DNA of 34,819 bases, from contig JACQAE010000191.1 of NCBI GenBank assembly GCA_016195095.1, positions 1-34,819 of the forward strand. The letters are read 5' to 3'. This document shows positions 26,334-34,300 of the stretch, piece by piece. The notes below the pieces were generated by a model. The model saw nothing but the letters and a program-made list of their open reading frames with translations, did no database searches and was not told the origin of the DNA. The translations under genes and the position numbers were made by a program. Position 1 is the stretch's first letter; each line of letters opens with the position of its first letter. Source of the stretch: Pseudomonadota bacterium (GTDB taxonomy: Bacteria; Pseudomonadota; Alphaproteobacteria; Rhizobiales; Xanthobacteraceae).

Positions 26334-27284
26334 TCAGCTACCGCGCCGTCGTTTCGCTGTCGCGCTCGCCTTGAAAAAATCCGGGCCACGGCGATCGCGC
26401 AGCGCCTGTTGAAACGCGAGGAGAACGGGCGAGGAATTATCCGCCCGGCAAATCATGGTGACCGGTATGCGCGCGCGCTCCTTGAGCCTTGGAAACGCGA
26501 CAAATCCCCGCCAGCCTTCGGTAGCGCAGGACGGCACCAGGCTGACCCCATAGCCGGCAGCGATCAGCGCCAAGGCGGCCGGCAATTGTTCGACTTCTTG
26601 CCCAATATTGACGCGAAAACCTCCGCCCTCCGCGCATAATCGCACGACCTGATCGTAATGGCCGGTTTCGGGCGAGCGCGGCAACGTAATGAACGTGTCG
26701 CCCGCGAGCGCGCGCAGCGCAATCGTCGCCTGGTTCGCCAACCGGTGCCCGGTCGGGATCGCCGCCACCAGTTCCTCCTCCCAAATCCGCGTCACCGTCA
26801 GCTCGACCTGTTGAACGCGAAGTTGGCCTTGCGGCGGCGCGATCGCCAAAAAGCCGACATCGATCAGTCCGGCCGCGACCGCCTCGATCTGTTCCTTGGG
26901 CGGGCGCTGAACCAGGTCGATCATGACGCCGGGATTGGCGGCGCGGAACCCCTGCAGCATCGCGGGAAAACGGCTCAGCATCGCTGCGCTCATGAATCCG
27001 ACCACCAGGCGTCCGACCTCGCCGCGCCCGATCCGGCGCGCCTCGCTTGCCGCGCTCGCCGCCTGATCGAGAAGCGCGCGCGCCCGGCGCAGAAACGCCT
27101 CGCCGGCGGTCGTGAGCGCAACGGAACGACGATCCCTTCTGAGCAGCGTGGTGCCAAGCTCCGCCTCGAGCGCCATGATCTGCTGGCTGAGCGGGGGTTG
27201 CGACATGTGCAGGCGGTCGGCGGCGCGCCGAAAATGCCGCTCCTCGGCGACCGCGATGAAATAGCGCAATTGGCGAAAATCCAT
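26334..27284 (-). CDS. LysR family transcriptional regulator
   Basis: A 316-aa regulator. The winged helix-turn-helix is at ~1-60 (MDFRQLRYFIAVAEERHF, RAADRLHMSQPPLSQQI, LEAELGTTLLRR), followed by a linker helix and an effector-binding domain (VVGFMSAAMLSRFPAMLQGF onward). The start at 27284 is the usual LysR start; the frame can extend seven residues. It is divergent from the SDR gene with 102 bp between, so it most likely controls the SDR/PPOX pair, possibly through the TGATC dyad beside its own start. The inducer is unknown. Confidence 0.92.
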   Translation of the reverse strand: MDFRQLRYFIAVAEERHFRRAADRLHMSQPPLSQQIMALEAELGTTLLRRDRRSVALTTAGEAFLRRARALLDQAASAASEARRIGRGEVGRLVVGFMSAAMLSRFPAMLQGFRAANPGVMIDLVQRPPKEQIEAVAAGLIDVGFLAIAPPQGQLRVQQVELTVTRIWEEELVAAIPTGHRLANQATIALRALAGDTFITLPRSPETGHYDQVVRLCAEGGGFRVNIGQEVEQLPAALALIAAGYGVSLVPSCATEGWRGFVAFPRLKERARIPVTMICRADNSSPVLLAFQQALRDRRGPDFFKASATAKRRRGS

Positions 27285-27285
27285 G

Positions 27286-27304
27286 TGATCGCAAATCCAG
27301 ATCA
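27286..27304. promoter_or_regulatory. Dyad TGATC-N9-GATCA between LysR and SDR genes
   Basis: A perfect 5-bp inverted repeat with a 9-bp centre, directly upstream of the LysR start codon. The overall size fits a LysR half-site pair with autoregulation, but the arms are short. Confidence 0.35.
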
Positions 27305-27386
27305 AAATCGCGGAAAAGTAATATTGGACCTATCAAAGCACGGCCGCGACATTCCCGGAAGCTCAATCGCAGGCGCATCAAACACA

Positions 27387-28202
27387 ATGACAACCCGGCC
27401 AACGACGCCCGATTACGCGCGCCTCTCGCCGCCGCCGGGAAGTCGCGTCCTGATCGTCGGCGGCAGCGGCGCCATAGGCCGCGCTTTGGTTTGCGCCTGC
27501 CGGTCCTTGGGGCACGACGTGGCGATCTTTGCGTTGCCGCGCTCGCTCGCGGCTAATCCGCCGCCGCCCGATATTATGTCGCTTGCCGTCGATGCCACCG
27601 ACGAGGCATCGGTGGCGGTAGGCGTGGACCGGCTTCGGCAACGCTGGAGCGCGGTCGATGTCCTGGTGTTCCTGGTCGGCTACATGACGGTTCCGCCGCG
27701 CCCGATCGAGGAGATGGACGCAGCCGAATGGGACGACGTCATGGGCGGCAATCTGCGCTCCGCCTATCTCGTCAGCCGCGCGGTCTTGCCGATGTTGCAA
27801 GCGGCCGATGCCGCCAGCATCGTGACGGTCGGATCAAGCCTTGCCTACAACCCGTTCCGCGGCGTTGCCGCCTATGCCGCGGCGAAAGCCGGGCTCGTCG
27901 CCCTCACCAAATCGCTGGCGATCGAGAACGCCCCGAAAATTCGCGCCAACTTGGTGGCTCCGAGCGCGATCAACACCGGGTTTCTGGCCGGCGGCGGCGG
28001 CACACGCGGCGAGGAGGCGGCAAAATCGGGCGGCGATGCATGGTTCCGCGACTTGGCAGGCACCTATGTTGCGACCATTCCGCTCGGCCGCATCGCGGAA
28101 GTCGAGGACATTATCGGGCCGGTGCTTTTTCTTGCCGGCCCAGCCGCAGGGTTCATCACCGGACAGGTGATGCACGTCAATGGCGGAAGGCTTACGCCGT
28201 GA
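27387..28202 (+). CDS. SDR family oxidoreductase
   Basis: A 271-aa classical short-chain dehydrogenase/reductase. The NAD(P)-binding motif is GGSGAIGRAL at 25-34. The catalytic residues are Asn122 (MGGNLRSAY), a Ser at 150-151 (VTVGSSLAY), and Tyr163 with Lys167 (YAAAKAG). The C-terminus ends GQVMHVNGGRLTP as expected. The substrate is unknown. The usual NNAG after strand four reads FLVGYM, a variant. The ATG at 27387 gives a ~20-residue lead before the fold. The next gene starts eight bases after its stop, so they form an operon. Confidence 0.9.
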   Translation: MTTRPTTPDYARLSPPPGSRVLIVGGSGAIGRALVCACRSLGHDVAIFALPRSLAANPPPPDIMSLAVDATDEASVAVGVDRLRQRWSAVDVLVFLVGYMTVPPRPIEEMDAAEWDDVMGGNLRSAYLVSRAVLPMLQAADAASIVTVGSSLAYNPFRGVAAYAAAKAGLVALTKSLAIENAPKIRANLVAPSAINTGFLAGGGGTRGEEAAKSGGDAWFRDLAGTYVATIPLGRIAEVEDIIGPVLFLAGPAAGFITGQVMHVNGGRLTP

Positions 28203-28210
28203 GGTGACGC

Positions 28211-28672
28211 ATGAATATCCTGACCGACGACATGATCGCGGTGATCCGGCGCGCCATTCTTTGCTTCGCGGCGACAATCAATGCCGACGGAACGCCCAAT
28301 CTCTCGCCCAAAGCGTCGTTGACGGCGCGCGGGGACATGCTTTTCTTCGCCAATATCTCCTCGCCGCGCACCGTTGCCAACCTTCGACGCAATCCCGCCA
28401 TCGCCATCAATGTCGTCGATATTTTCTCGCGCCGCGGTTACCGCTTCAACGGCAAGGCCTCGGTGGTTGGGCCGGGAAGCCCCGATTACGACGCCATCGC
28501 GCAATGGGTTTGGGGCATCAATGGCAGGGACTATCCCGTCCATGACGTGGTGCGCGTCGCCGTTGCCGAAGCGCTATCGCTCCACTCGCCCGCCTACGAG
28601 TTTGGCGTCGGCGTCACCGAGGCGGGACTGCGTGAGGCATTCCTTGCGAAATATGGGGTGCAGCCGCTCTAG
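28211..28672 (+). CDS. Pyridoxamine 5'-phosphate oxidase family protein
   Basis: A 153-aa split-barrel flavoprotein of the PPOX-like PF01243 group. It has the typical order: LCFAATINADGTPNLSPKAS at ~17-36, then DMLFFANISSPRTVANLRRN at ~42-61, and AIAINVVDIFSRRGYRFNGK at ~63-82. These proteins bind FMN or F420 and reduce or oxidise small molecules; the name does not imply vitamin B6 synthesis. It is translated right after the SDR gene (8-bp gap), so the two may act on the same compound. Confidence 0.88.
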   Translation: MNILTDDMIAVIRRAILCFAATINADGTPNLSPKASLTARGDMLFFANISSPRTVANLRRNPAIAINVVDIFSRRGYRFNGKASVVGPGSPDYDAIAQWVWGINGRDYPVHDVVRVAVAEALSLHSPAYEFGVGVTEAGLREAFLAKYGVQPL

Positions 28673-28893
28673 CCATCGCGACCGAGAATGACCGAAACGC
28701 AGCTCCGCGCCTTTGCGCACTGACCCGACCAGAAGCCTGTTGACGACCGCAACCGCATAGCCTGGCCCGCCCCCCTCCCCCGCGACGCATGCCACGCAAT
28801 CGTGAATTTTTGGGGAATACGGCGCCTGGCATAATCGTTATCCTCCATGGCATACGGCACTCGCCCCCTGGCGAGGCCGAAGGGAGGCAAAAA

Positions 28894-29568
28894 ATGCGTT
28901 CGCTTTATCAGATATCAGTCTTGTCTGCGGCACTTGCCTGCGGCGGGGTCTTCGGCGCGCAGGCGCAACAGGCCGATATGACCTTTTTCGTCACCAGCAT
29001 GGGCCCCGGCAAGGGCGGCGATCTCGGCGGGCTTGCTGGCGCCGATCGTCACTGCCAGCAATTGGCGCAGGCCACTGGCGGCGGCGCCAAGGCCTGGCGG
29101 GCCTATCTGTCGACCCAGGCCGAGGGCGGCGCCCAGGCGGTCAATGCGCGCGATCGCATCGGCAAGGGGCCGTGGAGCAACGCCAAAGGCACGGCCGTCG
29201 CCAAGAGCGTCAACGACCTGCATGGCGACGCCAACAATCTCAACAAGCAGACCGCGCTCAATGAGAAGGGCGAGGTCGTCAACGGGCGCGGCGACACGCC
29301 AAACCGTCATGACGTGTTGACTGGCTCGACGCCGGACGGCCTTGCCTTCCCTCCCGGCGAGGATCGCACTTGCGGCAATTGGACGAAGAGCAGTGGAGAA
29401 GGCGCCGCCATGGTCGGCCATCACGACCGCATCGGGCTGCGCGACGATGCGCCGTCCAAGTCGTGGAATTCCTCGCATCCCTCGCGCGGACCGGAAGGCG
29501 GCTGCACGCAGACGGCACTGCGTGGTACGGGCGGCGATGGCCTGTTGTATTGCTTCGTGGCCAACTAG
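28894..29568 (+). CDS. Secreted lectin-like hypothetical protein
   Basis: A 224-aa protein with a signal peptide (residues 1-~25, ending GAQAQQ). The mature part begins MTFFVTSMGPGKGGDLGGLA and includes ADRHCQQLA, WRAYLST, ARDRIGKGPW, EKGEVVNGRGDTPNRHDVLT, GEDRTCGNWT, MVGHHDR, SWNSSHPSRG and LLYCFVAN. The order and the paired cysteines recall the C-type-lectin/endostatin-like fold; rhizobial relatives are annotated as lectins. A ligand is not known. The ribosome site GGGAGG sets the ATG at 28894. Its stop codon TAG is part of the CTAG that opens a dispersed repeat element. Confidence 0.85.
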   Translation: MRSLYQISVLSAALACGGVFGAQAQQADMTFFVTSMGPGKGGDLGGLAGADRHCQQLAQATGGGAKAWRAYLSTQAEGGAQAVNARDRIGKGPWSNAKGTAVAKSVNDLHGDANNLNKQTALNEKGEVVNGRGDTPNRHDVLTGSTPDGLAFPPGEDRTCGNWTKSSGEGAAMVGHHDRIGLRDDAPSKSWNSSHPSRGPEGGCTQTALRGTGGDGLLYCFVAN

Positions 29569-29670
29569 AGCGCTTTCCGTTTTAATCGAATCGGCATGCG
29601 CGCCATTCTCCTGAGGTTTTTCGCAATTTCTGCGGCGAACCGGTTCCCACCTCGCCGGAAAATGCGCTTG
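29565..29670. repeat. Dispersed palindromic element, copy 3 (3' end of the lectin-like gene)
   Basis: Begins CTAGAGCGCTTTCCGTTTTA, continues through ATCGAATCGGCATGCG, a T-rich spacer, TCTGCGGCGAACCGGTTCCC and GGAAAATGCGCTTGG. The right end is decayed (CTTG in place of CTAG). The left CTAG supplies the TAG stop of the lectin-like gene. Confidence 0.7.
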
Positions 29671-29855
29671 GGCAGATTCCGACGCGGAAATCGGTTCGCC
29701 GCGGAAGTCACGACATGACGGATAGAGTTGGGCGCTTCCCGGTTCGCTGGCGGACCGCTGCGATCGCGGCGCATAGACGAATGAATGAGCCTGGAGACCG
29801 CCGGCCATGCGGCATCGCTGCGGCGATCTCGCAGACACCGCCGGCGGGCGCGCCG

Positions 29856-30485
29856 CTATCGCGTGCCAAAGGCGCGATCGCCGGCGTCGCCCAGTCCGGG
29901 GATGATATAGGCGCGCTCATCGAGGCACTCGTCGATTGCCGCCGTCCAGATCGGCACGTCCGGATGTAGCCCGCGCAGCCGCTCGATGCCTTCCGGCGCC
30001 GCGATCAGGCAGACGAAGCGAATATCCTTGCCGCCGCGTTCCTTCACCCGGTCGATCGCCGCGACAGCGGTATTGGCCGTCGCCAGCACCGGCGAGACGA
30101 CGATGACGAGACGCTCGGCCAGGTCGGAGGGCGCCTTGAAGAAATATTCGACCGCCACGAACGTGGCGGGATCGCGATAAAGGCCGATATGCGCGACGCG
30201 CGCCGTCGGGACAAGATCGAGCATGCCCTCGACGAACGTAATGCCGGCGCGCATGATCGGCGCGAAAACGAGCTTCTTGCCGGCGATCTTCGGCGACGTC
30301 ATGCGCTTGAGCGGGGTCTCGATCTCGACATCGGCCAGCGGCAGGTCGCGCGTGACCTCGTAGCATAGAAGGACGCCGATCTCGTTGCACAGTTCGCGAA
30401 AGGATTTTGTCGATCGTTTCTTGTCGCGAATGAGGGTCAGTTTGTGCTGAACCAGCGGGTGAGAGACGACAGTAACGCCTTGCAT
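29856..30485 (-). CDS. upp: Uracil phosphoribosyltransferase, URC6-like, with variant PRPP motif
   Basis: A 209-aa enzyme that converts uracil and PRPP to UMP. Family signatures are present: [47 protein letters not shown], and the uracil-binding [13 protein letters not shown] at the C-terminus. The PRPP motif, usually DPMLATG/ANSA, reads [10 protein letters not shown] at 131-140, so the acidic residue is Ser. I recall a similar change in Bradyrhizobium Upp, but not firmly. It is the last gene of the operon urc1-urc4-upp (17-bp gap after urc4), so it likely supplies UMP or another nucleotide for the URC uracil catabolic route, not general salvage. The start at 30485 matches homologues. Confidence 0.93.
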   Translation of the reverse strand: MQGVTVVSHPLVQHKLTLIRDKKRSTKSFRELCNEIGVLLCYEVTRDLPLADVEIETPLKRMTSPKIAGKKLVFAPIMRAGITFVEGMLDLVPTARVAHIGLYRDPATFVAVEYFFKAPSDLAERLVIVVSPVLATANTAVAAIDRVKERGGKDIRFVCLIAAPEGIERLRGLHPDVPIWTAAIDECLDERAYIIPGLGDAGDRAFGTR

Positions 30486-30502
30486 GAGCTTGCCCCGCGC
30501 GT

Positions 30503-31744
30503 TCAAAAAACCGTTCCGTCGCTGACGACCGAGATTGGCGGCGCGCCATCGGCGCGCAAGTCGCGCGCGATCCGTCGTCCCGCCGCCCAGGCGCCGCCTT
30601 CCAGCACCCTTGCGAGCGGGAACGATACAGGATCGACGCCCAGCCGTGCGCGCAAACCCGCTGCCAACCGGTCAAGGAGCGCGACGGTCAGCGCGCGCCA
30701 TTCGACGACCAATGTCGAGGACACCGCCTGCGCGCGCTGCGCCTGCGCCGGTTCGCGCAGCGCCAAAACGCCGGTGTCGATAAAGAGGCCGCCATTGCGG
30801 TACTCGGCGAGCCCGGTCAATCCTTCGATATCGATGACACGCAATCCCGCGTCCTGCATCGGCTCGATCAGCGAATAGGTGAGCCATTGCGACAATTTGT
30901 GCAATGGCACCATTTCATGCGTCGCATCGCCGGTTCGCAGCGCCGGATGGCGCCAGCAATCACCAAGCACGACGCCGCCGAGCGTGATGCGCGACGGCCA
31001 GATCGGCGCGAAAATCCGCAGCAGGTCCGACAGGATCGCCGGCGCCGCGATGTCGCCGCCCATGGCCCGCGCGGCAATATGGTCGAAGAAACCGCCTGGC
31101 CGTGGCGTGTCGTCGCGCGCGAATATGGCGGGCGCAGCGACGATGGTCGCGCCAAGCCGCCGCAGCAGATCGCACCTGCCCTCAATGCCGACCAGCGGGT
31201 TATCGCCCGCCACCTGAAACCCACGCAGCAGCACCTGCGGCGAAAGCCGCTGCAGTGCCGCAGCGTCAACGCGCAGCGGATCGGCAGTGTCAGTCGAAAA
31301 CAGGCCGTCGGAAAACATGGCGAGACTGGCCAGCGCCAGCCCTTCGGAGCGGCCGATACGCGCACCGCTGGCGCGATCGACATAGCGCCAATCGGGTCCG
31401 GCGCCGGCGTCGAGGAGGACGCTGATGATCGCGAGGTCGAAGGCCGCGCGCGCCCGCGACGCCTTGTCCTTCCAGGTGGCGGCAGCGGCGATGACGGCCC
31501 AGCGGTCCAAGCCGTCGAGCGTGAAATGGCGCCAGCGCGAATGGAACGGCACGGCGAGGGACGGATAGGCCGCGCGCGTCGTCGCGAGCGTGAGATCGAT
31601 CGCCGCGTCAAGCCGCGCCAGGTCGACGCGAAAATGCGCCAGCCCATCGGCAAGCCCGATCGCCAGCAGACGGTGCGCGCGCGCGCGCACCGCTTCGGCG
31701 CTGAGCAGGGAAAGGGCCGCGGCCGTGTCGGGATTCACGTGCAC
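30503..31744 (-). CDS. URC4/Urg3 family protein (DUF1688)
   Basis: A 413-aa protein of the URC4/urg3 family. Recognisable parts are [74 protein letters not shown] and [19 protein letters not shown]. In the yeast Lachancea kluyveri URC4 is needed for growth on uracil as nitrogen source; its chemistry is, as far as I know, not settled. The start is a GTG at 31744, with a second GTG at 31738. It lies between urc1 (17-bp gap) and upp (17-bp gap), so all three are one transcription unit. Confidence 0.93.
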   Translation of the reverse strand: MHVNPDTAAALSLLSAEAVRARAHRLLAIGLADGLAHFRVDLARLDAAIDLTLATTRAAYPSLAVPFHSRWRHFTLDGLDRWAVIAAAATWKDKASRARAAFDLAIISVLLDAGAGPDWRYVDRASGARIGRSEGLALASLAMFSDGLFSTDTADPLRVDAAALQRLSPQVLLRGFQVAGDNPLVGIEGRCDLLRRLGATIVAAPAIFARDDTPRPGGFFDHIAARAMGGDIAAPAILSDLLRIFAPIWPSRITLGGVVLGDCWRHPALRTGDATHEMVPLHKLSQWLTYSLIEPMQDAGLRVIDIEGLTGLAEYRNGGLFIDTGVLALREPAQAQRAQAVSSTLVVEWRALTVALLDRLAAGLRARLGVDPVSFPLARVLEGGAWAAGRRIARDLRADGAPPISVVSDGTVF

Positions 31745-31761
31745 TGTCCGCGCGCGACTGC

Positions 31762-33021
31762 TCAGTATTTTTCGAGCGGTCGGCCGATCGATCCGCTCAG
31801 GTCGCGCGCATTTGGCGGCGCGTCGGGCGTGTAATAGCCGGCCGCTTTCTTGGCCGCGATCTCGACATGCGCGTCCGCCGGAACGAGTTCCTCGGGGATG
31901 GGGACCCGCTCAACGATCTCGACACCTTGGCTGCGCAGCGCGTCGTACTTCATGTCGCTCATCGAGATGAAGCGATCGATCCGCTCCAATCCGAGCCAGT
32001 GAATAACGTCAGGCATGAGTTGCTGGAAACGCGCGTCCTGGACGCCGGCGACGCATTCGGTGCGCACGAAATAGGCGCTCGCCGCGTCGCCGCCCTCCTG
32101 GCGCTTGCGCGCGTTATAGACCAAGAACTTGGTGACCTCGCCGAGTGCGCGGCCTTCCTTGCGGTTGTACACGATGACCCCGAGCCCGCCGGCCTGCGCG
32201 GCAATGGCGCATTCCTCGATGCCGTGGAACAGATATGGCCGGCAGGTGCAAATGTCCGATCCGAAGACGTCGGAACCGTTGCATTCGTCATGCACGCGGC
32301 AGGTGATCTTGGTTCGCGGGTCGCCGAGCCGTTCGACGTCGCCGAAGAGATAAACGGTGATTCCGCCGATCGGCGGCAGGAAAACCTGCAGGTCGGGCCT
32401 GGTGATCAATTCAGGAAACATGCCGGCGGTCTGTTCGAACAGGCTGTGGCGCAGGCCGGTTTCGCTCGCGCCGAATCGTTCGGCAATACCGGGCAAGTGC
32501 CACACCGGGTCGATGGCGATCTTGACCACCGACAGGCTGCCGCTCGCACTCACGACGTCGCCATCGGCGCGCAGGCGGCCGGCGGCCATGGCGTCGCGCA
32601 TCTCGAGGAGATCAAGCCGCGCGCGGGTAACGGCGATGCTCGGACGAATGTCGACGCCCTCCGCGATTTCGGCGGCGAACGCCTCGGCGGCAAGATGGCC
32701 CCAGGGATCGATGGACACGATGCGGCGCGGCTGCGACCACCGCGCGAACGGACCGATCTTCGCCACCGGATGGGTGTTGGTAAGGTCGGGCCGCCGGATC
32801 GGATCGAGCGCGCCCGACGATACCGCGAGCGCGCGATAGAGCGCGTAGGAACCGCCATGGCTGCCGATCACGTTGCGGTCTTGCGGGCGCGAAACCGTGC
32901 CGATGATCGGGCCACGCTCGCGCGCGGTCGCCGCGCCCCAATCAATGCGAAATCTCGCCTTGGCATGCGGGTCCGGATGCGACGTCAGGCGAATGTGATC
33001 GGTGCGATTGGAGCGGGTCAT
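31762..33021 (-). CDS. GTP cyclohydrolase II-like protein, URC1 type
   Basis: A 419-aa relative of RibA. The C-terminal half has the cyclohydrolase II pattern: RVHDECNGSDVFGSDICTCR with zinc ligands Cys247, Cys258 and Cys260, and NRKEGRALGE with Arg291. The N-terminal ~200 residues (TDHIRLTSHPDP, NVIGSHGGSYALYRALAVSSG) are specific to the URC1 branch. No DHBP synthase domain or other riboflavin genes are present. In yeast URC1 acts in uracil catabolism, with genetic evidence that it opens the pyrimidine ring of a uracil nucleotide. First gene of the urc operon. The ATG at 33021 matches family starts; an upstream in-frame ATG at 33165 is not supported. Confidence 0.92.
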   Translation of the reverse strand: MTRSNRTDHIRLTSHPDPHAKARFRIDWGAATARERGPIIGTVSRPQDRNVIGSHGGSYALYRALAVSSGALDPIRRPDLTNTHPVAKIGPFARWSQPRRIVSIDPWGHLAAEAFAAEIAEGVDIRPSIAVTRARLDLLEMRDAMAAGRLRADGDVVSASGSLSVVKIAIDPVWHLPGIAERFGASETGLRHSLFEQTAGMFPELITRPDLQVFLPPIGGITVYLFGDVERLGDPRTKITCRVHDECNGSDVFGSDICTCRPYLFHGIEECAIAAQAGGLGVIVYNRKEGRALGEVTKFLVYNARKRQEGGDAASAYFVRTECVAGVQDARFQQLMPDVIHWLGLERIDRFISMSDMKYDALRSQGVEIVERVPIPEELVPADAHVEIAAKKAAGYYTPDAPPNARDLSGSIGRPLEKY

Positions 33022-33331
33022 CAACGACGATTCCAAATAGCCGATGGCCCGCCAGCGGGACGGGCCTGACCGCGATGTTTGACGAAAATGGCGCGCCCGA
33101 TCACGAAACCACACAAACGCGGGGACTTGGGCGCGCGTCTTTATCAAATATAGCAGTTTTGCCATGAAAAGAAAGGGGTTCGGCGCCGCGCATGGCCGTC
33201 GCCGCTACCGCGACGGGCGGAAACCGCGACCGGCGGCAGTCGCAGGCGCGCCAGATCGCAGGCGTGCATGGTCGGGTTGGGGCGAACGGCGCCCGCGGTC
33301 TTGAGCACATGGGGCGCGAATCGATCCGCCC
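33022..33331. other. Gene-free leader region upstream of urc1
   Basis: No gene is supported. It should hold the urc operon promoter: on the minus strand TATATTTGATAAAG near 33140-33153 is the most promoter-like stretch, without a clear -35 box. A hairpin (GGCCCG 33046-33051 / CGGGCC 33061-33066) lies 25 bases before the start codon and would be in the leader RNA. Confidence 0.45.
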
Positions 33332-33637
33332 TCAGCCGAGCTCCGCGACGGCGAGCTTATTGAGGAAACGAAGCTGGTCGGTCTCCGAAAGCCGCATCGT
33401 CTCGGCCGCCTGCCGCACCAACGCGATCAGGCGCTTGAATGCGTCATCGGCGACGTCGCTCGGCAGCGGCTGCTCATCATAGGTTTCCATGAACCGACCG
33501 ACGAGCGACGCCAATAGCGAAAACAGCGCTGAATGGCGCGGGTTCTCGGCGGCAAGCCGGAGAATGCGCTGCTGAAAGGCCGCGTAGGTGCGCAGTCCAT
33601 TATGTTGCGTCGTCAACCATGCAATCAGGTCGTCCAC
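33332..33637 (-). CDS. Small hypothetical protein, copy A of a tandem paralogous pair
   Basis: A 101-aa acidic, helical protein without signal peptide or membrane segment. It shares a clear pattern with its upstream neighbour (33780-34082): GLRTYAAFQQR, ALFSLLASL..RF, QPLP..VA and TDQLRFLNKLA. I do not recognise the family. It lies ~310 bp upstream of urc1 on the same strand, and ~140 bp downstream of copy B. Conservation between the two copies over their full length shows that both are real genes. Confidence 0.75.
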   Translation of the reverse strand: MDDLIAWLTTQHNGLRTYAAFQQRILRLAAENPRHSALFSLLASLVGRFMETYDEQPLPSDVADDAFKRLIALVRQAAETMRLSETDQLRFLNKLAVAELG

Positions 33638-33779
33638 TTCGGGCGCTCCGGCTTTTGTTGCAACACCGAACGCACACGCTCGGAATGCGCAACGCGAAGT
33701 CGCGTAGTCTATCAGTTATCGGGGCGGAGAAAATAGGCGCGCGTGCGGAAGCGCGATCGCTGTCGGTTCGGCGCAAATG

Positions 33780-34082
33780 TCACGCAAGATCCGTGCGCGC
33801 GATTTCATTGAGGAAGGCCAATTGGTCGAGATCGGGGGATTCGGCAACCCGACGTGCCCGTTCCAGCGACAAGGTCAATGACGCGAGCGCCCCCTGCGCC
33901 ACTCCGACGGGAAGCGGCCTCCCGTCCCAGGCGGCAACGAAGCGCGCGGCAAGGGCGGCGAGAAGGCTGTAAAGCGCGGCGTGGTCGCCGCCGGCGGCCA
34001 ATGCCGACACCCGTTGCTGAAAGTCGCGAAAGGTTCGCACCCCGCTATTCTGCTGGCGTTGCCAGGCCATCGACGCATCCAT
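33780..34082 (-). CDS. Small hypothetical protein, copy B of a tandem paralogous pair
   Basis: A 100-aa helical protein paralogous to the gene at 33332-33637. Matching segments are GVRTFRDFQQRVSALA, AALYSLLAALAARF, RPLPVGVAQ and LDQLAFLNEIA; roughly two in five residues are shared by eye. No enzyme motif is visible. Both proteins are soluble, with a likely four- or five-helix bundle. The divergent XRE regulator starts 218 bp away, with a dispersed repeat in the gap. Confidence 0.75.
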   Translation of the reverse strand: MDASMAWQRQQNSGVRTFRDFQQRVSALAAGGDHAALYSLLAALAARFVAAWDGRPLPVGVAQGALASLTLSLERARRVAESPDLDQLAFLNEIARTDLA

Positions 34083-34110
34083 GACGTGTCCTTGAGCGAA
34101 AGGTTCGCTC

Positions 34111-34213
34111 GAGCACTTTGCATTTGATCGGCATCGGAAAGCGCACGATATCCTTCAGCTTTTTTGAATTTTCTGCGGCGAACCGGCTACCGCTTTGCCG
34201 AAAAATGCCCTAG
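34111..34213. repeat. Dispersed palindromic element, copy 4
   Basis: Left part GAGCACTTTGCATTTGATCG, middle CTTTTTTGAATTTTC, right part TGCGGCGAACCGGCTACCGC and AAAAATGCCCTAG ending with CTAG at 34210-34213. Same order as the other copies. Unlike them it lies in a divergent promoter region, ~30 bp upstream of copy B and ~90 bp before the XRE gene. Confidence 0.65.
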
Positions 34214-34300
34214 CCAAACCTCATCGGCTGGACTAGACATCGGCCGGGAACATCGTATCAAAATTTGGACAAATGACAAGACGGGGGCTTTGGACGTTCG

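Noticed and set aside
26658-28202. Extension of the SDR gene to a 514-codon protein
   Set aside because: The added N-terminal part is antisense to the LysR gene; the ATG at 27387 gives a standard SDR.
31867-33069. 400-codon plus-strand frame opposite urc1
   Set aside because: Antisense shadow of the cyclohydrolase gene without family features.
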